This document shows, piece after piece, positions 1 through 7,863 of a stretch of 64,000 nt of DNA. How positions within the stretch are numbered: position 1 is the first letter of the stretch; every line of letters starts with the position of its first letter. The notes beneath the pieces were generated by a model. It was not told the DNA's origin and did not search any database. It saw nothing but the letters and a program-made list of their open reading frames with translations. Both the position numbers and the translations under genes were made by a program. Source of the DNA: JASBYZ01 sp029983705 (GTDB lineage: Bacteria > Actinomycetota > Coriobacteriia > Coriobacteriales > JAEZZM01); assembly GCA_965119715.1 (NCBI GenBank), contig OZ221969.1, forward strand, positions 620,001 through 684,000, read 5' to 3'.

Positions 1-2
1 CA

Positions 3-548
3 GCAATAGCAGGCCCAATTGTCTTGGGTTTTGCGTATAGAGTTCCAACTATTATTACCTGGGCAAGCGTTGGTCCTTATGTCTATCTCGTAGGCAATGC
101 TCTATTAGGTGGTGTAGCTTGTGGTATTGCAATTTTGCATATTGCGCTTGGCTCATATGAGAAAGTTGTAGTTACAAAAGCAGATCATGCTGATATTGCT
201 ACTGAGGTAGATAGAGAGACTAAGACTCATGGCCTAAACCCATCAGCTAAGATTGCACTTGCTGTAGTGGCTGCCCTAGGTTTTGCACTTGCTATAGGTG
301 GTGCCTTTATCCATCAAGCAGATGTAAACTCAACCCTTACCGCTTTTGTAATTGGCTCAGAGCACTTTGCTGATGTCCAGCTCTTCTTCTGGCTTTTCTT
401 CCCAATTGGACTCATTGCGCTTATACTTACACTTATTGCAGTTCTTAAGGACAAAAAGCTTGGTCTTGTAGCATTTATAATCTACTTTATTGCGGTACTC
501 AGTTTGCGTCTGGTGTTCTACGGAACATATATTACGGTTGGTATGTAG
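3..548 (+). CDS. DmsC/NrfD-like respiratory membrane anchor, 5'-truncated
   Basis: The open frame runs in from the left window edge, so only the C-terminal ~180 residues are present. They form at least four hydrophobic segments (W-A-S-V-G-P-Y-V-Y-L near the start, then blocks around residues 85-105, 120-145 and 150-175) separated by short charged loops. This pattern fits the quinone-facing anchor of a molybdopterin oxidoreductase of the DMSO reductase type. In such complexes the anchor passes electrons between the menaquinone pool and an iron-sulfur subunit. The other subunits would lie to the left, outside the window. A molybdate-binding protein follows. DmsC and NrfD families are hard to tell apart from this fragment. 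Confidence 0.65.
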   Translation, partial: AIAGPIVLGFAYRVPTIITWASVGPYVYLVGNALLGGVACGIAILHIALGSYEKVVVTKADHADIATEVDRETKTHGLNPSAKIALAVVAALGFALAIGGAFIHQADVNSTLTAFVIGSEHFADVQLFFWLFFPIGLIALILTLIAVLKDKKLGLVAFIIYFIAVLSLRLVFYGTYITVGM

Positions 549-587
549 AGGCTCATTTCTACATTTTGTACATATTTAATCTTTGAA

Positions 588-619
588 GGCGGGCACTCAA
601 TTTGGGTGTCCGCCTTTTT
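588..619 (+). terminator. rho-independent terminator after the anchor gene
   Basis: An 11-bp GC-rich stem (588-598 with 604-614, two G-U pairs) with a 5-nt loop is followed by TTTTT. It lies 40 bp after the stop codon of the anchor gene and ends that transcription unit. Confidence 0.85.
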
Positions 620-784
620 GCACTTTAGCTAGCTGCATTATCACTTATCACTATTATTCAAGAGCTCGAATGAATTTAAAATAGGTGAATACGTTTCTTC
701 TTTTATACTATTATTTTTAATTAACCTGGGTATTATATTTATCAGTTCTAAGTATAAAAGCCAATTTTAAAGAAAGGGATTTAC

Positions 785-1207
785 ATGAAATTATCAGCAA
801 GAAACGTTATTAAATCAAAAGTACTCGCAGTTGAAGAGGGTGCAGTTAATGCACACATCGTTTTAGAGGCTGGTTCAAATAAGCTTTCATCAACCATCAC
901 CTTAGAGGCTACTAAAGAGCTTGGCCTTGAAGAAGGTAAAGAGGTTTATGCAATCATAAAGTCAAGCAATGTGATTGTTGCTAAAGGCAGCAAGGTTGAG
1001 GGCATTTCAGCTAGAAACCAACTTGCAGGTAAGGTTGAGTCAGTTGATGAGGGCGCTGTAAGCGCTGTAGTTCGCATCAAACTTGAGGGTGGCGAAGTTA
1101 TTTCTTCAGACATCTCCTTACAATCAGCTAAAGATCTTGGCCTTGAAGAGGGCACTGAGGTTGTAGCTATTATTAAGTCAACCGATGTTATCGTTGGTAT
1201 TGCTTAA
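785..1207 (+). CDS. di-Mop (TOBE) molybdate/tungstate-binding protein, molbindin type
   Basis: The 140-residue protein is two tandem copies of the ~68-residue Mop domain. Each begins with an S-A-R-N motif (residues 4-7 and about 75-78) and ends with an A-I-I-K-S-x-x-V-I-V motif (about 56-66 and 127-137). Stand-alone Mop proteins bind molybdate oligomers in the cytoplasm and act as storage or buffering proteins. There is no HTH, so it is not ModE. A purine-rich ribosome-binding site (GAAAGGGA) lies 7 nt before the ATG. It stands alone after a terminator, downstream of a presumed molybdoenzyme anchor, which fits a supporting role in molybdenum supply. Confidence 0.85.
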   Translation: MKLSARNVIKSKVLAVEEGAVNAHIVLEAGSNKLSSTITLEATKELGLEEGKEVYAIIKSSNVIVAKGSKVEGISARNQLAGKVESVDEGAVSAVVRIKLEGGEVISSDISLQSAKDLGLEEGTEVVAIIKSTDVIVGIA

Positions 1208-1212
1208 GTTTT

Positions 1213-2295
1213 TTAGTCTAAACCAACTTTAATTGCTTCCATTTCAAGGGTGATTTGATATTTTTCAAATACACCTGCTTGAATATGTTGAGCAAGTTTT
1301 AACACGTCTTGTGCGCGAGCAGCCTTATGGTTGCAAAGTGCCAAGACGTGTTTTGTTGAGAGCTGAGCTCCTGAGTCATCAAGTTTAAAGCCTTTATGAA
1401 AACCCGCATGATCTATAAGCCAGGCAGCTGATGATTTATATCCGTCAAGATATTTATAGCGAGGAGCCTCTGAGTCTAGAGCCTGTTCTTGTTCTTTACT
1501 AAGTATTGGGTTTGTAAAAAAGGAGCCTGCAGACCAGCAGTCCCTATCTTCTTTGTTGTAGCGCATGCCTTTTTTATCTCTAAGTTCTAGTACATGCTTT
1601 CTGATTTCTTTTGATTCGAGTCGCGCACCTTGTTGTGTTCCCAGTTGGCGTGCAAGCTCTGCATACTTTACCGGTTCAGAGAGTAGTGATTTTTCAAGAG
1701 TAAAGACAACTTCAAGTACTATCCATCTGCCACTTGGGCCTAGGGCAACTGGATCAGAGTCTTTTGCCTCGGCAATTGAGCGTTTAATTGCTGAAGATCT
1801 ATAGGCAAATGCTAAGTCTTGAGCGTGAAGCTCCACCTCTTTTTGTTCAAAGCGGTCATAGGCAATAACTGAATTAATTACACTTGAAACCTCATGTCCA
1901 TAGGCACCTATGTTTTGTACAGGGGATCCCCCTACGCTTCCTGGAATACCAGATAGAGCACTGAGTCCACTAAGTCCATGCTCTATTGTCCACTTAACAA
2001 AGTCATCCCAGCAATATCCTGCACTTACCGTAATTTGTGCGGTCTTGCTTTTCTCATTAGATTTAATCTCAAGCTCTTCTCGACCATCTTTAATAACAGT
2101 GCCATCAAAGCCTTGATCATTTACTAAAATATTAGATCCGCCACCAAGTATTAAGAGGGGAGTGCGCGTTTTATCTGCCTCCTGAATGCGCCCAATAAAT
2201 TCATCGCGATCTTGGGTGTGGTAGAAGGCTTGAGCTGGTCCACCAATATGTAAGGTGGTGTAGTCTTCAAGTTTTATCTGCTGTGATTGGCTCAT
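1213..2295 (-). CDS. murB: UDP-N-acetylmuramate dehydrogenase MurB, type I
   Basis: MurB reduces UDP-GlcNAc-enolpyruvate to UDP-MurNAc with NADPH and FAD in cytoplasmic peptidoglycan synthesis. Visible FAD-binding motifs are L-G-G-G-S-N-I-L-V (about 50-58) and G-I-P-G-S-V-G-G-S-P-V-Q-N-I-G-A-Y-G (about 116-133). The Y-R-S-S motif (about 165-168) and the catalytic-serine region S-A-G-S-F-F-T-N-P (about 252-260) follow. The 360-residue length and the C-terminal L-A-L-C-N-H-K segment match the longer E. coli-like type I enzyme. It converges on the di-Mop gene with a 5-bp gap. A GGGAG ribosome-binding site precedes the ATG. Confidence 0.95.
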   Translation of the reverse strand: MSQSQQIKLEDYTTLHIGGPAQAFYHTQDRDEFIGRIQEADKTRTPLLILGGGSNILVNDQGFDGTVIKDGREELEIKSNEKSKTAQITVSAGYCWDDFVKWTIEHGLSGLSALSGIPGSVGGSPVQNIGAYGHEVSSVINSVIAYDRFEQKEVELHAQDLAFAYRSSAIKRSIAEAKDSDPVALGPSGRWIVLEVVFTLEKSLLSEPVKYAELARQLGTQQGARLESKEIRKHVLELRDKKGMRYNKEDRDCWSAGSFFTNPILSKEQEQALDSEAPRYKYLDGYKSSAAWLIDHAGFHKGFKLDDSGAQLSTKHVLALCNHKAARAQDVLKLAQHIQAGVFEKYQITLEMEAIKVGLD

Positions 2296-2356
2296 GCTGC
2301 GCTCCCGTTTTTTTGGATTGTTCTTATAGTATCTTACGATAAATTGTGTAGCTAAT

Positions 2357-2626
2357 TTAGGGCATCTCTACAATCTTTTCTTCTACAAACCAGGCGGGGT
2401 CTTCAAAATATAAGTAAGTTCTTGTGCCTCCAATTTGGCAAAGATAACGCATGCCTGTGCCACCCACCTTAAGTGAGGCAGCTCGACGCGCTTCAATAAC
2501 TCTATCTATTTTAAAGCGCCTGCCATCTTCCCAGTAGACTTCAACAGGAAGTATTCTGCCGTCTGGGCTAAAGCGTGCTAACACTTCGACATAGCGTTTT
2601 TGGCGATGTGCAATTCCGCGCGTCAT
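2357..2626 (-). CDS. small conserved protein next to the Y-family polymerase gene
   Basis: An 89-residue basic protein of unknown function. Its central part (L-P-V-E-V-Y-W-E-D-G-R-R-F, then R-R-A-A-S-L-K-V-G-G-T-G, then Y-L-Y-F-E-D-P-A-W-F-V-E) looks like a compact beta-rich domain of a kind I associate with short conserved proteins in Gram-positive genomes, but I cannot name the family firmly. It lies 32 bp downstream of the dinB-like gene on the same strand with its own ribosome-binding site (GAGGAG). Co-transcription suggests a role linked to the polymerase. That is inference from position only. Confidence 0.7.
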   Translation of the reverse strand: MTRGIAHRQKRYVEVLARFSPDGRILPVEVYWEDGRRFKIDRVIEARRAASLKVGGTGMRYLCQIGGTRTYLYFEDPAWFVEEKIVEMP

Positions 2627-2658
2627 GTTTTTCTCAACTCCTCCCTACATATATATGT

Positions 2659-3948
2659 TTATGAGAAAAAGCCTACGGGGTGGATGATGTTATCACGTTT
2701 AATATCCAAGTCTGCCATGCTGCTGTTAGTAATCTCTGCTCCTCGCTTGATTATCCCATTGCCAAAACGCTGCCTCAGTGCATCTATGGCTCCGTCAAGC
2801 TGCTTGAGCTTTTCACGCTTTTCAGACACTCCAAAAATATCGTATTGAACAAATTTATCTGCAAGGCTTAGGTTGCTTGCACGTACGTGTAAAGATCTTA
2901 AAATCCTGCTTCCATCAAAGGGCTCATGCTCTGCAAGTAAGTGAAAGGCTGCACTCGCAATTTCTGAAGTGATGTTACTTGGGTGGCTTAGGGGTGCTTG
3001 AGCACTGTAAGAGCAGAGCTTGTTGTCTCGTACATGTATGCCAATGGTGTTTGCTAAAAACTTATATTCGCGCAGACGCTGAGCTACGGACTCTGAGAGA
3101 AGGTATATAAGTGCTTTGCAGTCTTGCTTAGTGATTAAGTCTTGCGGAGCAGTTAGACCATTACCTACGCTTTTAATCTCATGCATAATATCCGCAAGGT
3201 TTGGGTTAAAAGATCGTACCTCAGAGCTATCTTCTCCTCGTGCAAAGCTTAAAAGAATATCTCCTACTTTGCCAAGGCGCATGTGTATAGCTCTATCATC
3301 ACTTATAGCTAAGTCTCCAATAGTAAAAATGCCAAAGTCATTGAGTTTTCTTTTTGTGGCATGCCCTACATACAGGAGGTCTTCAACAGGGGCTGACCAA
3401 ACAATGTCTTGATAGTTATTGCGGCTAATAAAGATAATGCCGTCAGGCTTTTTATAATCACTTCCAAACTTTGCAAAAATTTTATTCCAGCTCACGCCAA
3501 TTGACACGGTAATTCCGAGCTCAAACTTAATACGACTTGAAATTTCATCCACCAAAAGCTCAATGTCTGAGCCCCATAAGTGGCAGCTGTCGCTTACGTC
3601 AAGCCATGCCTCATCAAGTCCAAAGGGTTCAACTAAATCTGTGTACTCATAATAAATTTCGCGCGCAAGTTTTGAGAACTTTAAGTACAGCGAGTAGTTA
3701 GGCGGAACTACTACAAGGTCTGGACATTTTTGTCGTGCCTCCCAAAGCGCTTCTCCTGTTTTGACACCAAAGGCTTTTGCAATTTGATTTTTTGCAAGCA
3801 CAATGCCGTGACGAGCTTCTTCATCTCCACCAACAACTACTGCTTTATTTCTAATACTAGGGCGATGTAGACACTCTACGCTGGCATAAAAGCAGTTCAT
3901 ATCAGAATGAAGAATGACGCGTTCAGGTGCTTGAAAAAGCGATTGCAT
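2659..3948 (-). CDS. dinB: Y-family DNA polymerase (DinB/Pol IV type)
   Basis: A translesion polymerase of about 429 residues from the chosen start. The palm motif H-S-D-M-N-C-F-Y-A-S-V-E with metal-binding Asp16 and the catalytic L-D-E-A-W-L-D-V motif (about 111-118) are clear. A helix-hairpin-helix-like region (about 200-215) and a little-finger domain follow. I chose the ATG at 3948 because a GGAGG box lies just upstream. The longer frame from 3990 has no convincing ribosome-binding site. These enzymes extend past damaged template at the cost of fidelity. The gene is divergent from the Phd/Doc module and followed by an 89-codon gene of unknown function. Confidence 0.9.
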   Translation of the reverse strand: MQSLFQAPERVILHSDMNCFYASVECLHRPSIRNKAVVVGGDEEARHGIVLAKNQIAKAFGVKTGEALWEARQKCPDLVVVPPNYSLYLKFSKLAREIYYEYTDLVEPFGLDEAWLDVSDSCHLWGSDIELLVDEISSRIKFELGITVSIGVSWNKIFAKFGSDYKKPDGIIFISRNNYQDIVWSAPVEDLLYVGHATKRKLNDFGIFTIGDLAISDDRAIHMRLGKVGDILLSFARGEDSSEVRSFNPNLADIMHEIKSVGNGLTAPQDLITKQDCKALIYLLSESVAQRLREYKFLANTIGIHVRDNKLCSYSAQAPLSHPSNITSEIASAAFHLLAEHEPFDGSRILRSLHVRASNLSLADKFVQYDIFGVSEKREKLKQLDGAIDALRQRFGNGIIKRGAEITNSSMADLDIKRDNIIHPVGFFS

Positions 3949-4048
3949 GGTGCCTCCAAATCGAACAGGTGTTCTATTATATTGACTCACGAAAGTATAA
4001 CAGTCAAGTCTGACACAATGAAAAATCGCTTCTAAAAAGCTACTCGTG

Positions 4049-4087
4049 TATACTGTAATATATAAGAAATTATCAATATTATGATAA
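4049..4087 (+). promoter_or_regulatory. candidate promoter/operator of the Phd-Doc module
   Basis: A TATACT box (4049-4054) is followed by an inverted repeat TTATCA-N6-TGATAA (4070-4087), just upstream of the antitoxin ribosome-binding site. Phd-type antitoxins usually repress their own promoter by binding such palindromes. No good -35 box is visible, so the exact promoter is uncertain. Confidence 0.4.
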
Positions 4088-4101
4088 TAAAGAGGAATAG
4101 T

Positions 4102-4353
4102 ATGTTTACAATTCGTCCAGTTTCTGACCTAAGAAATAAGTTTAGCGAGATAGAAGAAGTGGTTAAAACAGGCGAGCCTGTGTATCTAACTAAAAATGGT
4201 TATGGCTCGATGGTTGTTGTAAGTATAGAAAAATATAGCGAGCTACTTGAGCAAAAAGAGAAACTTTCTAACACTGAGCTTCTTTCGATTGCTAAGCGCT
4301 TTGCTGATGACTATAATCAAGCATTTACTGAGTTATCCAAATGCGATATCTAA
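4102..4353 (+). CDS. Phd/YefM-family antitoxin
   Basis: An 83-residue antitoxin from the ATG at 4102, chosen because AGAGGA (4091-4096) sits at the right distance. The frame itself opens 21 nt earlier. The N-terminal half (R-P-V-S-D-L-R-N-K-F-S-E, then G-E-P-V-Y-L-T-K-N-G-Y-G-S-M-V-V-V-S) is the Phd/YefM DNA-binding fold. The C-terminal tail would thread into the toxin and neutralise it. Its stop codon overlaps the start of the Doc gene by 13 nt, so the pair is translationally coupled. Confidence 0.9.
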   Translation: MFTIRPVSDLRNKFSEIEEVVKTGEPVYLTKNGYGSMVVVSIEKYSELLEQKEKLSNTELLSIAKRFADDYNQAFTELSKCDI

Positions 4354-4724
4354 ATAAAGAGCAGATATTACTGCTTCACGACTACTTACTTCAACGTTTT
4401 GGAGGAGCTTTAGGCCTTCGTGATGAAGGTCTGCTTGAATCTGCCCTCTATAACCTTCAGCAAACCTTTGCGAGTCAAGATTTATATCCACATATTGAAG
4501 ATAAGGCCGCTGCATTTATATACTCCATTATCCAAAATCATCCTTTTTCTGATGGAAATAAAAGAACTACAGCTCTAGCATTATTTGTCTTTCTAGATAT
4601 CAATGGCTTTGAGATTAATTTGAGTAATAGAGAGCTTGTAGATCTAATGGTTGATATTGCTTCAGGAAAAATAGGCCAGGAGCAACTCGCTTCTTATATT
4701 AAGTCACAACTTTATAAGAAATAG
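4341..4724 (+). CDS. doc: Doc-family toxin (Fic fold kinase)
   Basis: A 127-residue Doc protein with the Fic-type active-site motif H-P-F-S-D-G-N-K-R (residues 67-75). Doc of phage P1 phosphorylates elongation factor Tu and halts translation. The length and an N-terminal D-E-G-L-L-E-S-A-L motif (about 28-36) match the Doc branch of the Fic family. The canonical Ala in D-A-N-K-R is Gly here, which is common. All catalytic positions are present, so the module looks intact. It is preceded by its antitoxin with overlapping reading frames. Confidence 0.93.
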   Translation: MRYLNKEQILLLHDYLLQRFGGALGLRDEGLLESALYNLQQTFASQDLYPHIEDKAAAFIYSIIQNHPFSDGNKRTTALALFVFLDINGFEINLSNRELVDLMVDIASGKIGQEQLASYIKSQLYKK

Positions 4725-4891
4725 TCAGGTTTCAGCCGAACAAAATATATTGCCTTTGTGACACTAGACACAAAAATTGGCCTCACTTAACTAATACCTC
4801 GAATTTTTTATTGCTTAGTTCAAGATTATGAGAAATAATGTCAAATGTGAGTTTAGTCACAAATGGATTATTGGCTATTTTCGGAGGAAAC

Positions 4892-6472
4892 ATGATCACA
4901 TTTTTGATCGGTCTTGTTGTCTTATTTGTTGGAGGAGCAATCTACGGTAAATTCGTAGAAAACATCTTTGCTCCAGATGACAGACCAACTCCAGCAATGG
5001 TAAAGCGTGACGGCTTGGACTATATCCCAATGCCAAAATGGAAAAACATGCTTATCGAGTTACTAAACATTGCTGGTACTGGACCAATTCTTGGACCAAT
5101 TCAGGGTATTTTATTTGGACCTTTAGCGTTCATTCTTATCCCTATTGGAAATGTTTTGGGCGGTGCTGTTCACGATTATTTCTCAGGTATGCTATCAGTG
5201 AGAAATAATGGTGACCAAATGCCTGCACTCATCAGAAGATTTATGGGCAACACAACCTATCACATTTATAATGTGTTCGCTTGTTTGCTTATGTTCTTGG
5301 TAGGTGTTGTATTCTTATATCTACCAGGAGACTTAATTGCAGGTCTTATTGGGGTTCCAACAACTGTGGGAGAGGGCGAGTCAATTACTAAACTCATTCC
5401 ACTTTTTGTAATTTATGGAATCATCCTACTGTACTATCTACTAGCTTCAATTACCCCTATCGATAAAATCATTGGTCGTGTGTACCCAATCTTTGGTGCC
5501 GTGCTAATTATTTCTGCTGTGGGTATTCTTGGAGCACTTTTTGTTTGCGGTTACATCTTTGATACCAGCTTAATGCCAAACTGGATTCCTGGAGCAGTAT
5601 ATCCAGAAGGCGCACCATATGGCGTATTAGTTCCTGACGGAGCTATTACTCCAAGCAATTTGGTACCAATCTTCTTTATTACCGTAGCCTGCGGTATTAC
5701 CTCAGGTTTCCACTCATCACAGGCAACCTTAATTGCTCGCTCAGTTCCAGATGAGCGTCAGGGTCGTTCAACCTTCTATAACATGATGGTTGCAGAGGGC
5801 CTTATCGCTATGATTTGGGCAGCTGGTGCAATGGTTATCTACAACATGGGTGCACAGGTTGCAACCGCTAACTCAACTGAGATGGTTTCAGTTATCTCAA
5901 TGACCTTCTTAGGCGCTGTTGGTGGTGTACTTGCTATCTTGGGTGTTATTGTTTTACCAATTACCTCAGGAGATACGGCACTCAGATCTTTGCGTATGAT
6001 GGTTGGAGACTACTTCCACATTGACCAAAGAAAGCGTTCAAACGTTGTTATTATGGCGCTTGTTATCTTTGCGCTTGTACTTGGCGTACTAATCTTTGCA
6101 AAGGTAAATCCAAACGGATTTAGCATCCTCTGGCGCTACTTTGGATTTGCAAATGAGGCACTTGCAGTATTTGCCTTTGGTATGGGTGCAATTTATTTAG
6201 CTGGTAGATTTGATAAGCCTTTCTACCTTATCTGCCTCATCCCAGGTGCTTTCTACATGTTTGTAGTAACCAGCTACATTTTCTCAGCACCTATTGGATT
6301 CCACTTAAGCTGGGCTATCTCTTATGTTCTTGGCGCAATCTTTACCGTTGTATATATTGCAGCTATCCTAAGAGCTGGCATGAAGCGTAATAAGGGAATT
6401 AAAGCAGGAACTATTGAAAACACCGATGTGTATGAAACTCCTGCACAAGTAAAGCTTGATCAAGAAAAATAA
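4892..6472 (+). CDS. CstA-family carbon-starvation/peptide transporter
   Basis: A polytopic membrane protein of about 526 residues with more than ten hydrophobic segments. The N-terminal region has the CstA-type pattern G-K-F-V-E, then the N-I-A-G-T-G-P-I-L-G-P-I-Q-G core and G-G-A-V-H-D-Y-F-S-G. CstA proteins import peptides or pyruvate under carbon limitation. I chose the ATG at 4892 because GGAGGA sits 4 nt upstream at 4883-4888. The frame opens at 4838 but without such a site. It lacks the long C-terminal part of E. coli CstA (701 residues) and belongs to a shorter branch. A strong terminator follows. Confidence 0.85.
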   Translation: MITFLIGLVVLFVGGAIYGKFVENIFAPDDRPTPAMVKRDGLDYIPMPKWKNMLIELLNIAGTGPILGPIQGILFGPLAFILIPIGNVLGGAVHDYFSGMLSVRNNGDQMPALIRRFMGNTTYHIYNVFACLLMFLVGVVFLYLPGDLIAGLIGVPTTVGEGESITKLIPLFVIYGIILLYYLLASITPIDKIIGRVYPIFGAVLIISAVGILGALFVCGYIFDTSLMPNWIPGAVYPEGAPYGVLVPDGAITPSNLVPIFFITVACGITSGFHSSQATLIARSVPDERQGRSTFYNMMVAEGLIAMIWAAGAMVIYNMGAQVATANSTEMVSVISMTFLGAVGGVLAILGVIVLPITSGDTALRSLRMMVGDYFHIDQRKRSNVVIMALVIFALVLGVLIFAKVNPNGFSILWRYFGFANEALAVFAFGMGAIYLAGRFDKPFYLICLIPGAFYMFVVTSYIFSAPIGFHLSWAISYVLGAIFTVVYIAAILRAGMKRNKGIKAGTIENTDVYETPAQVKLDQEK

Positions 6473-6509
6473 ATCTTCTCTTAAGCTTTGCACATACAAA
6501 ATTCAGCTG

Positions 6510-6540
6510 CGAGCCTAGGTCAAAACCTAGGCTCGTTTTA
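6510..6540. terminator. bidirectional terminator between cstA-like and pncA-like genes
   Basis: A perfect 11-bp stem (6510-6520 with 6525-6535), CAAA loop and TTTTA tail. It serves the rightward transporter gene. Its right arm overlaps the 3' end of the leftward nicotinamidase gene, which may also use it. Confidence 0.88.
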
Positions 6541-7093
6541 TTTGTACGCCCGCATCTTGCAATTGCTTAAGAATCTCATCTGTTTTACTTGCATCAACCG
6601 CAAGGCTTAAATTTGAAAACACGCATGTCTTGTAACCAAGCCTTTGAGCATCAAGAGCACTTTGTAAGACACAGTGGGAGAGCGCAAGTCCACAGATATC
6701 AACCGTGTCTATCTCATGTTCTTTTAGATAATCGTCAAGTTTACTTTCCTTATCGCTTGCCCCTTCAAAGGCTGAGTATCCGGGGCTGTGCTGACCTTTT
6801 TTGATCTGAAAATCAAAGGTAATATGTTTTAGCTCATCAATAATTTCTGCACTAAAGGTATTTGCCTCTCCGTGTCTAGGCCAGGTATCAACATAGTCAG
6901 GATTATCAGAAAAGTGATGTCCAGGGTCTATGTGCCAGTCTTGACTTGAAATTATTGCTGCATAATCTTTTTGGTGCTTATCGATAAAGTCTTTAATGTC
7001 ACTTCCTAAGGCATGGCCACCCTTTATGCCAAGCTCTCCGCCATCTACAAAGCAGTTTTGCATATCTATAACCAAGAGTGCTTTGTTACCCAT
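6527..7093 (-). CDS. pncA: nicotinamidase (PncA), isochorismatase-like hydrolase
   Basis: A 188-residue cytoplasmic enzyme predicted to deamidate nicotinamide to nicotinate in NAD salvage. The catalytic triad Asp10, Lys99 and Cys141 (in L-A-L-S-H-C-V-L-Q) can be read directly. The metal ligands Asp52, His54 and His60 lie in D-W-H-I-D-P-G-H-H-F-S, with His74 in W-P-R-H. These match mycobacterial PncA nearly position for position, separating it from other isochorismatase-fold hydrolases. It is transcribed alone, convergent with the transporter gene. Confidence 0.92.
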   Translation of the reverse strand: MGNKALLVIDMQNCFVDGGELGIKGGHALGSDIKDFIDKHQKDYAAIISSQDWHIDPGHHFSDNPDYVDTWPRHGEANTFSAEIIDELKHITFDFQIKKGQHSPGYSAFEGASDKESKLDDYLKEHEIDTVDICGLALSHCVLQSALDAQRLGYKTCVFSNLSLAVDASKTDEILKQLQDAGVQIKRA

Positions 7094-7170
7094 ATATACC
7101 TCCCAAATTAGACATCCTTAGACCTACCTGTACCCAAAATACTCCTTTGAGCTGCACTTTAAAATACGTT

Positions 7171-7203
7171 AAATCTAAGTTAAATAGACTTAGATTTTAT
7201 AAT
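7171..7203 (+). promoter_or_regulatory. inverted repeat plus -10 box upstream of hsp20
   Basis: A perfect inverted repeat AAATCTAAG-N9-CTTAGATTT (7171-7197) abuts a perfect TATAAT box (7198-7203), 100 bp before the Hsp20 start. The -35 region must lie inside the repeat, so a bound repressor would block RNA polymerase. The 9-N9-9 geometry equals that of the HrcA site CIRCE, but the sequence differs. Confidence 0.55.
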
Positions 7204-7302
7204 GTGAATACTATAAGAAATTATTATATGATCGCATAGATATTTGAGTGGCGGGCATAGTAAGTAATGTAAAACAAAGAAGTACTTAAGGAGAGATGAA
7301 GT

Positions 7303-7797
7303 ATGGCTAACATAAGACCTTACAGACGCGGCCGTGGCTACGGTTTAAGACCAGCAGATGATTTTTATAGCTTAGTAGATGATTTCTTTAATCGTCCAAT
7401 CTCAAGCATGCAGCAAATCATTCCTAACGCTCAGTCATTTAAGATGGACGTTGAAGAGAATCCATCAGACTACGTTATCACTGCTGACTTACCAGGCGTA
7501 AGCAAAGATGAAGTAGACATTGAGCTTAATGAGGGCAGACTTTCAATCAGCGTTGAAAAAGACTATGACTCAGAAGATGAGCCGGTAGACGCTGAGGGAG
7601 AAGAGGGAGAGAAGAGCAAGACTTCTCAAAGAAACTTTGTACATCGTGAGCGTCTATCATACTCAGCATCACGTGGAGTTTACCTCAAAGATGCTAAGTC
7701 GGAGGGCGTAAGCGCTCAGCTTAAAGACGGTGTACTTACTGTAACTGTTCCTAAGCAAGAAGAGGATCAAAAGGCTACTAAGATTTCAATTGACTAA
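7303..7797 (+). CDS. Hsp20 (alpha-crystallin) small heat-shock protein
   Basis: A 164-residue small heat-shock chaperone that holds unfolding proteins in large oligomers. The alpha-crystallin domain starts near residue 45 (F-K-M-D-V-E-E-N) with A-D-L-P-G-V-S-K-D-E-V. It ends with the signature G-V-L-T-V-T-V-P-K (about 147-155). An acidic insertion rich in E and D (about 85-105) interrupts the domain between two strands. A GGAGAG ribosome-binding site precedes the ATG. It is a single-gene unit with a large inverted repeat at its promoter and a terminator after it. Confidence 0.93.
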   Translation: MANIRPYRRGRGYGLRPADDFYSLVDDFFNRPISSMQQIIPNAQSFKMDVEENPSDYVITADLPGVSKDEVDIELNEGRLSISVEKDYDSEDEPVDAEGEEGEKSKTSQRNFVHRERLSYSASRGVYLKDAKSEGVSAQLKDGVLTVTVPKQEEDQKATKISID

Positions 7798-7827
7798 GTT
7801 AGATTGTTACAGCTTAGAGCTACTCAA

Positions 7828-7863
7828 TTCTCCCAGGTGTTAAAGCACTTGGGAGAATTTTTT
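7828..7863. terminator. terminator between hsp20 and the CCA-adding enzyme gene
   Basis: A 12-bp stem (7828-7839 with 7846-7857), a 6-nt loop and a run of six T. It ends the hsp20 transcript. The A-rich flank on the other strand could also serve the convergent gene. Confidence 0.88.

Noticed and set aside
7171..7197. CIRCE element for HrcA
   Set aside because: Only the 9-N9-9 geometry agrees. The arm sequence is different.
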